64,000 bases of DNA from NCBI GenBank assembly GCA_023392515.1, contig JAEVYX010000111.1:18078-82077 (forward strand), in the 5' to 3' direction. Under the pieces are notes generated by a model. The model was given only the letters and a program-made list of their open reading frames with translations. It made no database searches and had not been told where the DNA came from. This stretch comes from Bacillota bacterium. GTDB taxonomy: Bacteria; Bacillota; Clostridia; Christensenellales; Aristaeellaceae. Within the stretch, counting starts at the first letter, position 1, and the number at the start of each line of letters is the position of its first letter. The position numbers were made by a program, and so were the translations under genes. This document shows, in pieces, positions 50,256 through 59,050 of this stretch.

Positions 50256-51356
50256 TCAACCCTCCACCTTGTCTATTCCCCGTACAACGTTTACCAAAAA
50301 GTCCTGTGCGTTTGCGATAAAGCTGGTGACCCAAAAGCTCCCCCGATCCTTCAATTTATTTACGGCAAATTCTGAAATATCCACCGTATAGAAAAATACA
50401 GGCCGTACCTTTCCGTCTTTTACACGAAAGGAAGGAGTCATATTGCCGGTGGCGATCGTGTGCAATTGGGTGGCCAGGCAAACTACCGTTGTTGCCTGCC
50501 GCACCAGATCCCGCATGGCGTTTTGCCCCTCATAAACATCCGCGTAAACCTCAGGCAAAGGCCCATCATCTCTGATGGAGCCTGTGAGTACAAAGGGAAT
50601 TTCGTTTTTTACGCAAGCATGCATAATGCCGTCATGAATTTTATACTTTTCGATAAAAGTCGGAATGCCGCCGCAGCGGCGCACCTTATTGATCACGTCA
50701 ATATGGTGATAGTGACCGTTAGGCAGGGGTTGCTGGGTATAGATATCCTGTCCGAGAGCCGTGCGCAAAAGCCCGCCCTCCAGGTCATGGGTCGCCAATG
50801 CATTGCCTGCCATCAGGCCATGAACGTATCCCTTTTCAATCAGGGATGACATGGCGCTGCGGGCATCGGAATCAAAGGAGCATGCCGGGCCAAGCACCCA
50901 AAGGATATTGCCATTATCCCGCTCATAATTCAAGAGCTGATACATCTGATCATAATCCCGGGAATAGGCCGTTTCCCTGGACCGGTTCATGCGGAAGGCG
51001 AAAGACTCCCGCTGTTCCGTACCGCCCCCAAATCCGTCGGTGTGCACATAGATGCCTTCTTCTCCCCGTTCCGTGCGCCCCAATATCACCAAGTCGCCCT
51101 TTTTCAGGTTGCGAAATTCCTTGACGGAAATCATGTCTTTACCTTCCGCCACCGCCACACAATCCATGCGGCTTTCGCCGGCCAGAATCCATCGGTTGTT
51201 TAACCGGAAATACTCAGGAAAAATAGTGGTGGCATGATAGTTTTCGGGTGCAACGCCATCTTCCGGCGCTTCCTCCACTTTGACTTCTGGGGCGTGTTGA
51301 AGTATGGCAGAACCAAAATCTGGAGCTTTATACACCGGCATCTGAAAGTTTGTCAT
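50256..51356 (-). CDS. LOR/SDH-type ornithine cyclodeaminase (TIGR00300-like)
   Basis: A 366-residue protein. The Rossmann-like C-terminal part (NILWVLGPACSFDSDARSAM, GLMAGNALATHDLEGGLLRT, FVLTGSIRDDGPLPEVY) matches the LOR/SDH domain family described as a second type of ornithine cyclodeaminase in archaea, and fused to arginine-degrading domains in cyanobacteria. Here it stands alone without the amidinotransferase-like part. It likely makes proline and ammonia from ornithine. GGAGAGG precedes the ATG. Its upstream gap holds a long inverted repeat. Family is clear to me; the substrate is inferred. Confidence 0.8.
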   Translation of the reverse strand: MTNFQMPVYKAPDFGSAILQHAPEVKVEEAPEDGVAPENYHATTIFPEYFRLNNRWILAGESRMDCVAVAEGKDMISVKEFRNLKKGDLVILGRTERGEEGIYVHTDGFGGGTEQRESFAFRMNRSRETAYSRDYDQMYQLLNYERDNGNILWVLGPACSFDSDARSAMSSLIEKGYVHGLMAGNALATHDLEGGLLRTALGQDIYTQQPLPNGHYHHIDVINKVRRCGGIPTFIEKYKIHDGIMHACVKNEIPFVLTGSIRDDGPLPEVYADVYEGQNAMRDLVRQATTVVCLATQLHTIATGNMTPSFRVKDGKVRPVFFYTVDISEFAVNKLKDRGSFWVTSFIANAQDFLVNVVRGIDKVEG

Positions 51357-51400
51357 GTCAACCTCTCCAAATTAAAGATTCGTCTTAGGTTGTATAAGGA

Positions 51401-51436
51401 ACGGATTTTTGCTATATAGATTCTTTTATAATCCGT
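51401..51436. promoter_or_regulatory. Inverted repeat upstream of the cyclodeaminase gene
   Basis: ACGGATT (51401-51407) and AATCCGT (51430-51436) flank an AT-rich TATATAG/TATAA centre on the promoter side. It could be an operator or an RNA leader stem. Confidence 0.4.
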
Positions 51437-51517
51437 ATTTCATCATACCGCGCCAGGGTAAAGCTGTCAATGAAGGAACTGCTTTAGCCGTTTCTGTTTC
51501 AGCTTCATAAAACGAAA

Positions 51518-51562
51518 AAGCCTCCGGAAGAATGGAGGGAGTTTCGCTTCTTCCGGAGGCTT
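51518..51562 (-). terminator. Strong terminator after the aminotransferase gene
   Basis: AAGCCTCCGGAAGAA and TTCTTCCGGAGGCTT form a perfect 15-bp stem, followed on the minus strand by TTTTCGTTTTATG. Confidence 0.85.
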
Positions 51563-51566
51563 GGCA

Positions 51567-52748
51567 TCACAAGGCGTTGGCAAATTCCGTAATACGCCTG
51601 GCGCCCTTTTCGATGTTTTCCAGGGAGGCGGCAAACGACAAGCGGACAAAGTTTTCGCAATTTTCTCCCATGCTTGCACCCGGCACCGTGCCCACAAGCT
51701 TTTCATCTATCAGCCTCTTTGAGAAGGTCTCCCCGTCAAGCCCTGTGCCGGAAACGTCCAGGAAAAAGTAGAAGGCGCCCAGCGGAGGCACAAACCGGAT
51801 CCCCTTTGCGTCCGCCAAGCCTTTTGCAAGGGCTTCCCGCCTTAAGGCAAAGGTTTTAACCATATCCCTCACAGCTTGCTCTGTATCCTGAAGCTTTAAG
51901 GCGTTCGCCAAACCGATCTGCAAAAAAGTAGGAGCACATGTTGTGGAATATTGGTGCATTTTAAGCAGCTGCTGAGCTACAGGCCGGGCTGCAGCCATAT
52001 ATCCCAAACGCCAGCCGGTCATGGCATAGGTTTTGGAAAAGCCATTGATTATAACCGTTCTTTCCTTCATGCCCGGAAAGGAAGCCATGGAGCAAAACGC
52101 TGCCCCATCATACGTGAGGCGGCAATAGATTTCATCGGCTACCACCAGCAAATCACGCTTGCAGGCCAGTCGGCTCAAGCCTTCAAGGATATCCTTTTGC
52201 AGCACGGCTCCCGTGGGATTGCTGGGATTGTTGAGCACCATCAGCCGTGTCCGATCGGTGATATGCTTTTCCGTCTCCGAAAGATCTATCTGGAAACCGT
52301 TTTCCGGTCTCATGGGCACTTGTACCACTATGCCGCCGCATAACCTGATCAGGTTTTCATAACTGACGAAAGCCGGGGTGAACAAGATAACCTCGTCCCC
52401 CGGATTAATCAGAGTAAGCAGCGTATTATTAATGGCTTCCGCCCCACCGCATGTTACAATGATTTCCCATTCCGGGTCGTAGTTTACGCCGGTCTCCTGA
52501 AGGAGTGATTCCGCTACTGCCTTTCGCAATGGAGGATATCCCCGATTGGATCCATAATGAGTAAAATCAGCATTCAGTGCTGAAATCGTAGCTTCCTTAA
52601 TCGGCTGAGGTGTTGGAAAATCCGGTTCCCCTGCGACCAGTGACACAACATCCAACCCTTGATCCTTCAGTTCCTTGACACGGTCAATCATCGCACGGAT
52701 TGGAGAAAACCGCACCTCGTCTAGCCGCTTTGCGCCTGCCTCCCTCAT
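51567..52748 (-). CDS. Class I/II PLP-dependent aminotransferase
   Basis: A 393-residue fold-type I aminotransferase of the aspartate/AlaT/PatA group: VAGEPDFPTP near 40, NNPSNPTGAV, DEIYCRLTYDG, the PLP Lys in INGFSKTYAMTGWRLGYM near 235, and the substrate-carboxylate Arg in FVRLSFA near 370. Keto acid and donor are not defined. Overlaps the upstream hydroxyacid dehydrogenase gene by 4 bp, so the two act together, likely interconverting an amino acid, its keto acid and a hydroxy acid. Confidence 0.92.
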   Translation of the reverse strand: MREAGAKRLDEVRFSPIRAMIDRVKELKDQGLDVVSLVAGEPDFPTPQPIKEATISALNADFTHYGSNRGYPPLRKAVAESLLQETGVNYDPEWEIIVTCGGAEAINNTLLTLINPGDEVILFTPAFVSYENLIRLCGGIVVQVPMRPENGFQIDLSETEKHITDRTRLMVLNNPSNPTGAVLQKDILEGLSRLACKRDLLVVADEIYCRLTYDGAAFCSMASFPGMKERTVIINGFSKTYAMTGWRLGYMAAARPVAQQLLKMHQYSTTCAPTFLQIGLANALKLQDTEQAVRDMVKTFALRREALAKGLADAKGIRFVPPLGAFYFFLDVSGTGLDGETFSKRLIDEKLVGTVPGASMGENCENFVRLSFAASLENIEKGARRITEFANAL

Positions 52749-53743
52749 GCCGATTTTCCTCCGTCAATAAAGCTGGGATCATGTTTGTGTACTGCTGGGT
52801 GATTCACTGGATACGTTGGCTTAAGTCCGCTGAGCACCTCCACAATTCCCGTCGCTGCCTGGACAGCCATCCGTTCCAGGGACTGGCGAGTAAAGGCCGC
52901 TGCGTGAGGAGATACAATCACATTTTCCATATGCAACAATGGCTCATTTGGGTCAGGCGTACCGCCGTCGAATACATCAATGGCAGCTCCGGCCAGCTTC
53001 TTATCAAGAAGCGCCTTACGCAAGGCTTGGGTATCCACCACTTCGCCCCGGGCAGTATTAATAAGATAAGCCCCGGGCTTCATAAGCGCCAGTTCCTTCT
53101 CCCCTATCATGCCGCGGGTTTGCGGTGAAAGGGGTATATGCAAACTGATAAAATCCGCGCTGCGAAGTACCATGGCCAGATCACAGGTCGTTAAGATCCC
53201 ATTCTCTATCCCTGTCTCTTTTGCAGACCGCTTATAGGCTATAACATGCATACCGAATCCGGCACTGGCCTTTTGGGCCACCAGGCTTCCTATACGGCCG
53301 ATACCAACAATGCCTAATGTCTTTCCTTCCAGGTCCATCCCAAATGTTTTGCGAATGTTCCAGTTGCCCATTTGCAATTCCCGGTGATACGTTACAATAT
53401 GGCGTGATAAAGTTAAAATCAGCCCCATGGTGTACTCTGCCACAGAATTCTGGTTGGATGTTGCGGCGTTAGTGACTTGTATCCCTAAACGGGATGCGCT
53501 TTCCACATCAATATTGTCTACCCCTACGCCATGCATAGCGATTACCTGCAAATCAGGCGCACTGCGCATCACCTTTTCGGTAATGACGCCATTACGGGTC
53601 AATATACCCTGGCAATCCGCTGCATCGCGGCATAACGCTTCTTCCGTTAATCCGGTTCCCATTTTTATCTGAAGGCCATGCTGCAAAAGCACAGCTTTTC
53701 CTTTGGGATCAATCTCCTCGGTCAATAATACGCGGCCGTTCAC
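52745..53743 (-). CDS. D-2-hydroxyacid dehydrogenase (SerA-like)
   Basis: About 332 residues. NAD-binding GIVGIGRIGSLVAQ near 147, the Arg in INTARGEVVD, Glu and the catalytic His in SPHAAAFT. It lacks the C-terminal ACT domain of many SerA proteins. It may be a 3-phosphoglycerate dehydrogenase or a dehydrogenase of another 2-hydroxyacid. GTG 53743 has AGAGGG 9 nt upstream, better than GTG 53752. Paired with an aminotransferase under a divergent PucR regulator, so a catabolic role is plausible. Confidence 0.9.
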   Translation of the reverse strand: MNGRVLLTEEIDPKGKAVLLQHGLQIKMGTGLTEEALCRDAADCQGILTRNGVITEKVMRSAPDLQVIAMHGVGVDNIDVESASRLGIQVTNAATSNQNSVAEYTMGLILTLSRHIVTYHRELQMGNWNIRKTFGMDLEGKTLGIVGIGRIGSLVAQKASAGFGMHVIAYKRSAKETGIENGILTTCDLAMVLRSADFISLHIPLSPQTRGMIGEKELALMKPGAYLINTARGEVVDTQALRKALLDKKLAGAAIDVFDGGTPDPNEPLLHMENVIVSPHAAAFTRQSLERMAVQAATGIVEVLSGLKPTYPVNHPAVHKHDPSFIDGGKSA

Positions 53744-53802
53744 CGATTTCACCCCTCTTCTGCGAAATATGAATAATCATAATATGTCTCCTGCATTTTT
53801 AT

Positions 53803-53831
53803 ATTCTATGCTCTCCTATCCGGAATGGCAA
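53803..53831 (-). promoter_or_regulatory. Promoter of the dehydrogenase-aminotransferase operon
   Basis: Minus-strand TTGCCA (53826-53831), 17-bp spacer, TAGAAT (53803-53808). Confidence 0.6.
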
Positions 53832-53861
53832 TCTACCTTTCCGCTTATTTTTGCCTGGTCA

Positions 53862-53880
53862 TATGGACATAATGTCCATA
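53862..53880. promoter_or_regulatory. 19-bp perfect palindrome, candidate PucR operator
   Basis: TATGGACAT-A-ATGTCCATA lies between the two divergent promoters, about 30 bp upstream of the operon -35 and 54 bp upstream of the pucR -35. Confidence 0.65.
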
Positions 53881-53933
53881 CTTACTCTATACCGGTATTC
53901 GCATGTCTACTTTCTTGATGCTGCAATTTTTTC

Positions 53934-53962
53934 TTGACAACGATTCCTATGGGCTCTATGAT
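53934..53962 (+). promoter_or_regulatory. Promoter of the PucR-family gene
   Basis: TTGACA (53934-53939), 17-bp spacer, TATGAT (53957-53962), 34 bp before the ATG. Confidence 0.75.
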
Positions 53963-53995
53963 AGGCAGGAAGTGACACCATAAGGAGTTGCCAAT

Positions 53996-55135
53996 ATGCA
54001 ATTGCGCATACGAAACATCATTGACCTGAAACTTTTTGAGGGCGCCCGCATCGCGGCAGGCAGCGCCGGGATTGACAACCCCGTGCTTTGGGTCAATGTA
54101 ATGGAGATACTGGATGCGCCAGACTCCTTGCAGGCGGGTGAACTTCTCATTACTACCGGTTACCAGTTGGAAGATGAAAGCCGTTTTTCTGAAATCGTAC
54201 AAAGACTAAAAGGCCGGGGAGTCAGCGGTATCGCCATTCAAACGGGATATTACATCCCGGAAATTCCTGAATATATCCTGAAATCAGCCGAAATTCACGG
54301 TCTACCGGTGATTGAACTGCCCAAGACGCTAACATTTTCCCACATCATGCACACACTCTTGGAGCGAATTGGCTATCATCAGGACAAGCGCCAGGACATG
54401 GCAGCGGAAGCCCTGCGGCAAAAAGCCATCCAATGGGCGCAAGGAGATTATTCCGGAGAGCAGCACGTGCTTTTTTTGTGCCATCGCGAGGAGAACGTCA
54501 CCGCCAAGGAAGGTGCCGTTGCCGCAGGAATGGAAAAAGTGAAAACCGCCCTCACTTATCAATGTACGGTGCTGTCTGCAACTAGTTCCGAGCGGCATAT
54601 GCTTTTATTGGTGCGGCGTCGAGACGATGTATCTGTGCAGGATTTGATATTTGAATTGACCATTTTGCTCACTGGCCTGTCAGAACAAAAGTATGTTGAC
54701 TTTTATATCGGCCTTGGCACCTGCCAGGATGCATCTGGGATACCTACGGCTTTCGAACAAGCGGTAGAAGGCTGTAGGGTGCTGTCCCGGATGCAGGCCA
54801 AACGGGGAGTCTGCCCCTATCAGAATATAGACTTTTTTGAACTGTTTGAAACAATACATCGGAATAACCGATCCATTTTATTGGGCTGCCGGGCGCTTCA
54901 AGAATTGTTTGCCTATGACCGAAAAAATGACAGTGCTTATGTGCGTACACTTCGGGTTTACCTTTGCTATGAATGCAGCATCGTACAAACAGCCCGCCGT
55001 CTATACATCCACAGGCATACGCTGAAGAACCGCCTGGATAAAATGAACACGCTGTGCGGCTTGGATTTAAGCGAACAATACACCCGGCTGTACCTATCCC
55101 TCGCACTTTTCATCCACGACTATTTCGCACTGTAG
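53996..55135 (+). CDS. PucR-family transcriptional regulator
   Basis: A 379-residue regulator. N-terminal PucR ligand domain (~1-125; LWVNVMEILDAPDSLQAGELLITTGYQL) and C-terminal HTH_30 domain (~320-379; CSIVQTARRLYIHRHTLKNRLDKM), with a GGDEF-like intermediate region. Family members control purine and amino acid catabolism. AAGGAG precedes the ATG. Divergent from the dehydrogenase/aminotransferase operon, with a palindrome between, so it is the likely activator of that operon. Ligand unknown. Confidence 0.92.
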   Translation: MQLRIRNIIDLKLFEGARIAAGSAGIDNPVLWVNVMEILDAPDSLQAGELLITTGYQLEDESRFSEIVQRLKGRGVSGIAIQTGYYIPEIPEYILKSAEIHGLPVIELPKTLTFSHIMHTLLERIGYHQDKRQDMAAEALRQKAIQWAQGDYSGEQHVLFLCHREENVTAKEGAVAAGMEKVKTALTYQCTVLSATSSERHMLLLVRRRDDVSVQDLIFELTILLTGLSEQKYVDFYIGLGTCQDASGIPTAFEQAVEGCRVLSRMQAKRGVCPYQNIDFFELFETIHRNNRSILLGCRALQELFAYDRKNDSAYVRTLRVYLCYECSIVQTARRLYIHRHTLKNRLDKMNTLCGLDLSEQYTRLYLSLALFIHDYFAL

Positions 55136-55154
55136 AGAACATTTCGGCATAAAG

Positions 55155-55183
55155 AAAAAAGCCGGACAATACGCCGGCTTTTT
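55155..55183. terminator. Bidirectional terminator
   Basis: AAAAGCCGG and CCGGCTTTTT pair around ACAATACG, between the convergent pucR-type and mtnN genes. Confidence 0.85.
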
Positions 55184-55202
55184 CGCTCATCCCAATTAAT
55201 TG

Positions 55203-55892
55203 TTATGTCTCCTGCAAAAACCGCCGCACCAGCGCGGTTGATTTTTCTGCCGCCAAAGTGAGAAAGTTGAAATAGTCCATATTGGAAGAACCGTCCGCCC
55301 GATCCGAAATTGCACGAACGACCGCACAGGGAGTATGATTGACATAGCAAGCGTGCGCCACTGCACCGCCTTCCATTTCACAGCAGAGTGCCTTGAATTG
55401 TTCCCGAACCTGGGCTCTGCGGCCGCCGTCCTGCAAAAATTGATCCCCTGTAGCTATGCCGCCAAAGGCGCCCCGAACATCCGGCAAGCCTTCCAGTGCC
55501 CGGCGTAGCTTGTCCTGCAAGGACACATCCAAAGGCAATTGCACAAGGCTTATACCGGAAATATAGCCGGGCGGGTCACCGATTGGTGTTGTATCCATAT
55601 CGTGCTGCACGGCGAAGGTGCCTATCACAATATCCCCGATATTTATATCAGGATCAATGGAACCGGCTACTCCCAAATTGAGTACGGCTTCCGGCTTATA
55701 GTTCAGAAGCATGGTTTGAGCGCATAAAGCTGCATTGACTTTGCCAGGGCCGCACACGGAAAGCACAACCGGACGTCCGCATAATTTCCCCCGGTGGAAA
55801 GTCATTCCTCCCGCTTGCTCCATGACAGGTTCCTTCAATTCTGAAAGTAGTTGCTCCATTTCTGTTTGCATAGCGCTGATTAGTCCCAGCAT
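55203..55892 (-). CDS. mtnN: 5'-methylthioadenosine/S-adenosylhomocysteine nucleosidase
   Basis: About 229 residues. MLGLISAMQTEMEQL at the N-terminus holds the catalytic Glu of Pfs enzymes; GVAGSIDPDINIGDIVIG, CCEMEGGAVAHAC (ribose-binding MEG) and VVRAISDRADGS (catalytic Asp) are all present. It cleaves MTA and SAH, feeding methionine salvage. AAGGAGAG before ATG 55892 sets the start; the frame runs further upstream but overlaps the promoter. Thematically linked to metY and msrAB. Confidence 0.94.
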   Translation of the reverse strand: MLGLISAMQTEMEQLLSELKEPVMEQAGGMTFHRGKLCGRPVVLSVCGPGKVNAALCAQTMLLNYKPEAVLNLGVAGSIDPDINIGDIVIGTFAVQHDMDTTPIGDPPGYISGISLVQLPLDVSLQDKLRRALEGLPDVRGAFGGIATGDQFLQDGGRRAQVREQFKALCCEMEGGAVAHACYVNHTPCAVVRAISDRADGSSNMDYFNFLTLAAEKSTALVRRFLQET

Positions 55893-55986
55893 GCGTTTAC
55901 TCTCCTTCACCAGCATCGGCCTGATCCTTCCATGGAAGCATAAAACCGAGGCGCAATCCTCATCCTTTGTATTGTACCCTGCCATC

Positions 55987-56016
55987 ATTATAAAATTTGG
56001 CATCATGGCCTGTCAA
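55987..56016 (-). promoter_or_regulatory. Promoter of mtnN
   Basis: Minus-strand TTGACA (56011-56016), 18-bp spacer, TATAAT (55987-55992): consensus in both boxes. Confidence 0.75.
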
Positions 56017-56036
56017 CCCATCCTTTTTCAATCCCC

Positions 56037-56065
56037 TATACAGCCCGATTGATTCCTGATATAAT
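56037..56065 (+). promoter_or_regulatory. Promoter of the RlmI-type methyltransferase gene
   Basis: TATACA (56037-56042), 17-bp spacer, TGA-TATAAT (56057-56065), followed by AGGAGG before the ATG. Confidence 0.6.
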
Positions 56066-56093
56066 AGGCCCATTCCCATTCAGGAGGATATAT

Positions 56094-57266
56094 ATGGCAT
56101 CCGCCGTTTTGATTCCAGGTAAAGAAACCCGCGTATACAGCGGTCATCCATGGATATTTCGCAGCGACATTGCCCGGGTTGAAGGTGCGCACACGCCGGG
56201 AGATGTGGTCCGGGTAGTTTCTTCCAAGGGTAAAAGCTTGGGCATGGCATTATACAATCCCCAATCACAAATTGCTTTACGCATGATGAGTCATCATGAT
56301 GAGCCTATTGATGCAACCTTCATCCACCGCAGAGTGGCCCGTGCGGTTGAATACCGACGCAAATTTGCAGACTTGCGCAGCTGCCGCATGATATTTGCGG
56401 AAAGCGATGGCCTCCCCGCGCTGATCGTAGACAGTTTTGGCGGCGTTTTGGTGCTGCAATGCCTTTCTTTGGGCATGGAGCGGTTCAAGATGGATGTGGT
56501 TGATGCATTGGAGGAGCTTTTGCACCCCGACGGCATCTATGAGCGCAGCGACGCTCCTGTAAGGACTTTGGAGGGGCTTCCCCTGGCAAAAGGGCTTCTG
56601 AAGGGCCAGGTTCCCGACCGGGTTGAAATGGCGGAAAATGGTATCCGCTTTTTGGTAGATGTCAAGGAGGGCCAAAAAACAGGTTTTTTCCTGGACCAAA
56701 AGGAAAACAGGGCGGCCATCGCCCCCTTTGTGAAGGACGCCCGGGTGCTGGATTGCTTTACCCATACGGGCAGCTTTGCACTCCATGCCGGGCACTACGG
56801 CGCGCACGAGGTAACCGGTGTGGATATTTCAGAACACGCCTGCCAATGCGCTGCTGAAAACGCACGGTTGAATCATTTGGAGGACCGGGTACGTTTTGAG
56901 GAAGCCAATGTTTTTGACCTGCTCCGGGCCAAGTGGGACAATAAAGAACAATATGATGTTGTGATTCTGGACCCCCCCGCCTTTACAAAGACACGCGCCC
57001 AGGTGGAAGGGGCTGTCAGGGGGTATAAGGAGATCAACTTACGGGCAATGAAGCTTATTAAAGATGGCGGGTTCCTTGTCACCTGTTCCTGCTCCCAGCA
57101 CATTCTCCCCGGCCCCTTCCTAGATATTGTCAAGGACGCCGCAAAAGACGCCCGGGTGCAGCTGCGCCAGGTGGAATACCGTACTCAGGGAAGAGATCAC
57201 CCAATTCTGCCGGCCTCGCCGGAGACACAGTATTTGAAATGCGGAATATTCCAAATATTCGCCTGA
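56094..57266 (+). CDS. Class I SAM-dependent rRNA methyltransferase (RlmI/RlmK-L type) with PUA domain
   Basis: A 390-residue protein: N-terminal PUA domain (~1-75; SGHPWIFRSDIARVEG), a central EEHEE-type segment, and a Rossmann methyltransferase (~180-390) with VLDCFTHTGSFALHAG (SAM motif I), VILDPPAFTKTR (motif IV, target base) and SCSQH. RlmI of E. coli makes m5C1962 in 23S rRNA; this length and order fit, though the target base is not proven. AGGAGG before ATG 56094 sets the start. Monocistronic. Confidence 0.92.
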   Translation: MASAVLIPGKETRVYSGHPWIFRSDIARVEGAHTPGDVVRVVSSKGKSLGMALYNPQSQIALRMMSHHDEPIDATFIHRRVARAVEYRRKFADLRSCRMIFAESDGLPALIVDSFGGVLVLQCLSLGMERFKMDVVDALEELLHPDGIYERSDAPVRTLEGLPLAKGLLKGQVPDRVEMAENGIRFLVDVKEGQKTGFFLDQKENRAAIAPFVKDARVLDCFTHTGSFALHAGHYGAHEVTGVDISEHACQCAAENARLNHLEDRVRFEEANVFDLLRAKWDNKEQYDVVILDPPAFTKTRAQVEGAVRGYKEINLRAMKLIKDGGFLVTCSCSQHILPGPFLDIVKDAAKDARVQLRQVEYRTQGRDHPILPASPETQYLKCGIFQIFA

Positions 57267-57285
57267 AAACCATCCCAAGCGCAAT

Positions 57286-57335
57286 CAAAAGAGGCTGTCC
57301 CGCTGCGAGTCATTCGCTTTGAGACAGCCTCTTTT
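57286..57335. terminator. Bidirectional terminator
   Basis: AAAAGAGGCTGTC pairs with GACAGCCTCTTTT around a long loop, between the convergent methyltransferase gene and araB. Confidence 0.85.
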
Positions 57336-57346
57336 ATCCTTTATGC

Positions 57347-59017
57347 TTACAGTCCTGAAACTTCCTTGCGCAGCGCTTTAAGCCGCTTCATTACATCATT
57401 TCCGCCGCGGCCAAACCAATCGTGAAGTATGCGATACTCGGAATAAAGCTTTTCATATACCTTCACATTTTCAGGGATGGGATAGTAAACCGTATCCTTT
57501 ACTTTTCCCATGTCCCTTGCGGCCTGAAGCACATCATCATATCCGCCCGCGGCTTTTCCTGCCGCAACAGTAGCAAAAATGGCACTGCCCAAAGCGGGCC
57601 CTTGCTTGGAAGCGGCAATGCGCACAGGCATATTCAATACATCGGCATAAATCTGCATGGCCATAGGATTTTTTTGGCTGATACCACCGGACGCGAACAA
57701 TTCGTCGACCGGAACACCGCTGTTGCAGAAATTATCCACAATCATCCGGGTGCCATAGGCGGTAGCCTCGATCAAAGCCCGGTACATTTCTTCCGGTTTG
57801 GTGGCCAAGGTAAGCCCTATCATCAACCCTGTCAAATCCACGTCCACCAGCACGGACCGGTTTCCGTTCCACCAGTCCAGAGCCACAAGCCCGCTTTCTC
57901 CAACTTTAAGCTTTTCAGCTTTTTCTGTCAAATACACATGAACATTCTTCCCCTGTTCCTGCGCCGCCTTTTTGTATCCCTCCGGGCAGCAGCGGTCCAC
58001 AAACCAGGCAAAATGGTCGCCAACACAGCTTTGACCAGCTTCATAGCCGAAGAAGCCGGGCATAACCCCGTCCTCTACAACGCCGCACATGCCGGGCACC
58101 TCCTGCTCCTTATCGCCAAGCATGACATGGCAGGTAGAGGTACCCATAATGGCTAGCAGCTTGCCGGGACCGGCCACCCCTACTGCGGGAAGGCACACAT
58201 GAGCATCTACGTTGCCCACAGCCACCGCCGTGCCAGGGTTGAGCCCGCACCATTGGGAGGCCAGGGAGGTCACTTCTCCGGCTTTCCGGCCCAAAGGCGA
58301 TATTGCCGTGCTCAGCTTGTCCTCCACGATATTTTCCATCATGGGGTTGAGGGCTTTGAAAAAATTCTTTCCGGGATAGCCTTTTTGCTTATGCCAGATG
58401 GCCTTATATCCGGCACAGCAGGCATTTCGCGTTTCTATTCCCGTAAGCTGCCATACAATCCAGTCCGCAGCTTCAATAATCCTGTCCGCAGCCTGGTAGA
58501 CTTCAGGTGCTTCCTCCACCATCTGCATCACCTTGGGCACGAGCCATTCGCTTGATACTTTTCCGCCGTAGCGGGGCAGAAAATCCTCATGACGATATTT
58601 CGCAATTTCATTGAGACGGTTTGCTTGTTCCTGGGCGGCATGATGCTTCCACAGCTTTACATAAGCGTGAGGATTATGCTTGTACTCCAATAGATCGCAC
58701 AGGGGTGTCCCGTCCTTTTTTACAGGCAAGATCGTACACGCCGTAAAATCTATGCCGATGCCAATGACATCCTTCACGTCGATTCCGCTTTCGCGGATAG
58801 ATTGAGGGATCGTTTTTTCCATTGCCTCAATGTAATCCCTGGGGTATTGCAGCGCCCAATCCGGCGGAAGCTTTTGCCCATCCCATAATTGATCGTCCAT
58901 CACAGCATGGGTATAGGGCCACTCGGCAGAAGCCAGCTCGCGACCAGTCCCAACCTCCACGACAAGCGCGCGCCCGGACAAGGTTCCAAAGTCCATACCA
59001 ATTGCGTATTTAGCCAT
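57347..59017 (-). CDS. araB: Ribulokinase
   Basis: A 556-residue FGGY kinase that phosphorylates L-ribulose. MAKYAIGMDFGTLSGRALVV is the ribulokinase N-terminus, IGIGIDFTACTI the substrate region with the catalytic Asp nearby, and FASGGISQKNPMAMQIYADVL the C-terminal ATP site. Length matches AraB (about 550-560). GGAGGAG precedes the ATG. It follows the GH51 arabinofuranosidase gene by 33 bp; araA and araD are not in the window. Confidence 0.94.
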   Translation of the reverse strand: MAKYAIGMDFGTLSGRALVVEVGTGRELASAEWPYTHAVMDDQLWDGQKLPPDWALQYPRDYIEAMEKTIPQSIRESGIDVKDVIGIGIDFTACTILPVKKDGTPLCDLLEYKHNPHAYVKLWKHHAAQEQANRLNEIAKYRHEDFLPRYGGKVSSEWLVPKVMQMVEEAPEVYQAADRIIEAADWIVWQLTGIETRNACCAGYKAIWHKQKGYPGKNFFKALNPMMENIVEDKLSTAISPLGRKAGEVTSLASQWCGLNPGTAVAVGNVDAHVCLPAVGVAGPGKLLAIMGTSTCHVMLGDKEQEVPGMCGVVEDGVMPGFFGYEAGQSCVGDHFAWFVDRCCPEGYKKAAQEQGKNVHVYLTEKAEKLKVGESGLVALDWWNGNRSVLVDVDLTGLMIGLTLATKPEEMYRALIEATAYGTRMIVDNFCNSGVPVDELFASGGISQKNPMAMQIYADVLNMPVRIAASKQGPALGSAIFATVAAGKAAGGYDDVLQAARDMGKVKDTVYYPIPENVKVYEKLYSEYRILHDWFGRGGNDVMKRLKALRKEVSGL

Positions 59018-59050
59018 ATTTTCTACTACTCCTCCATCAAGCAGATTTCT

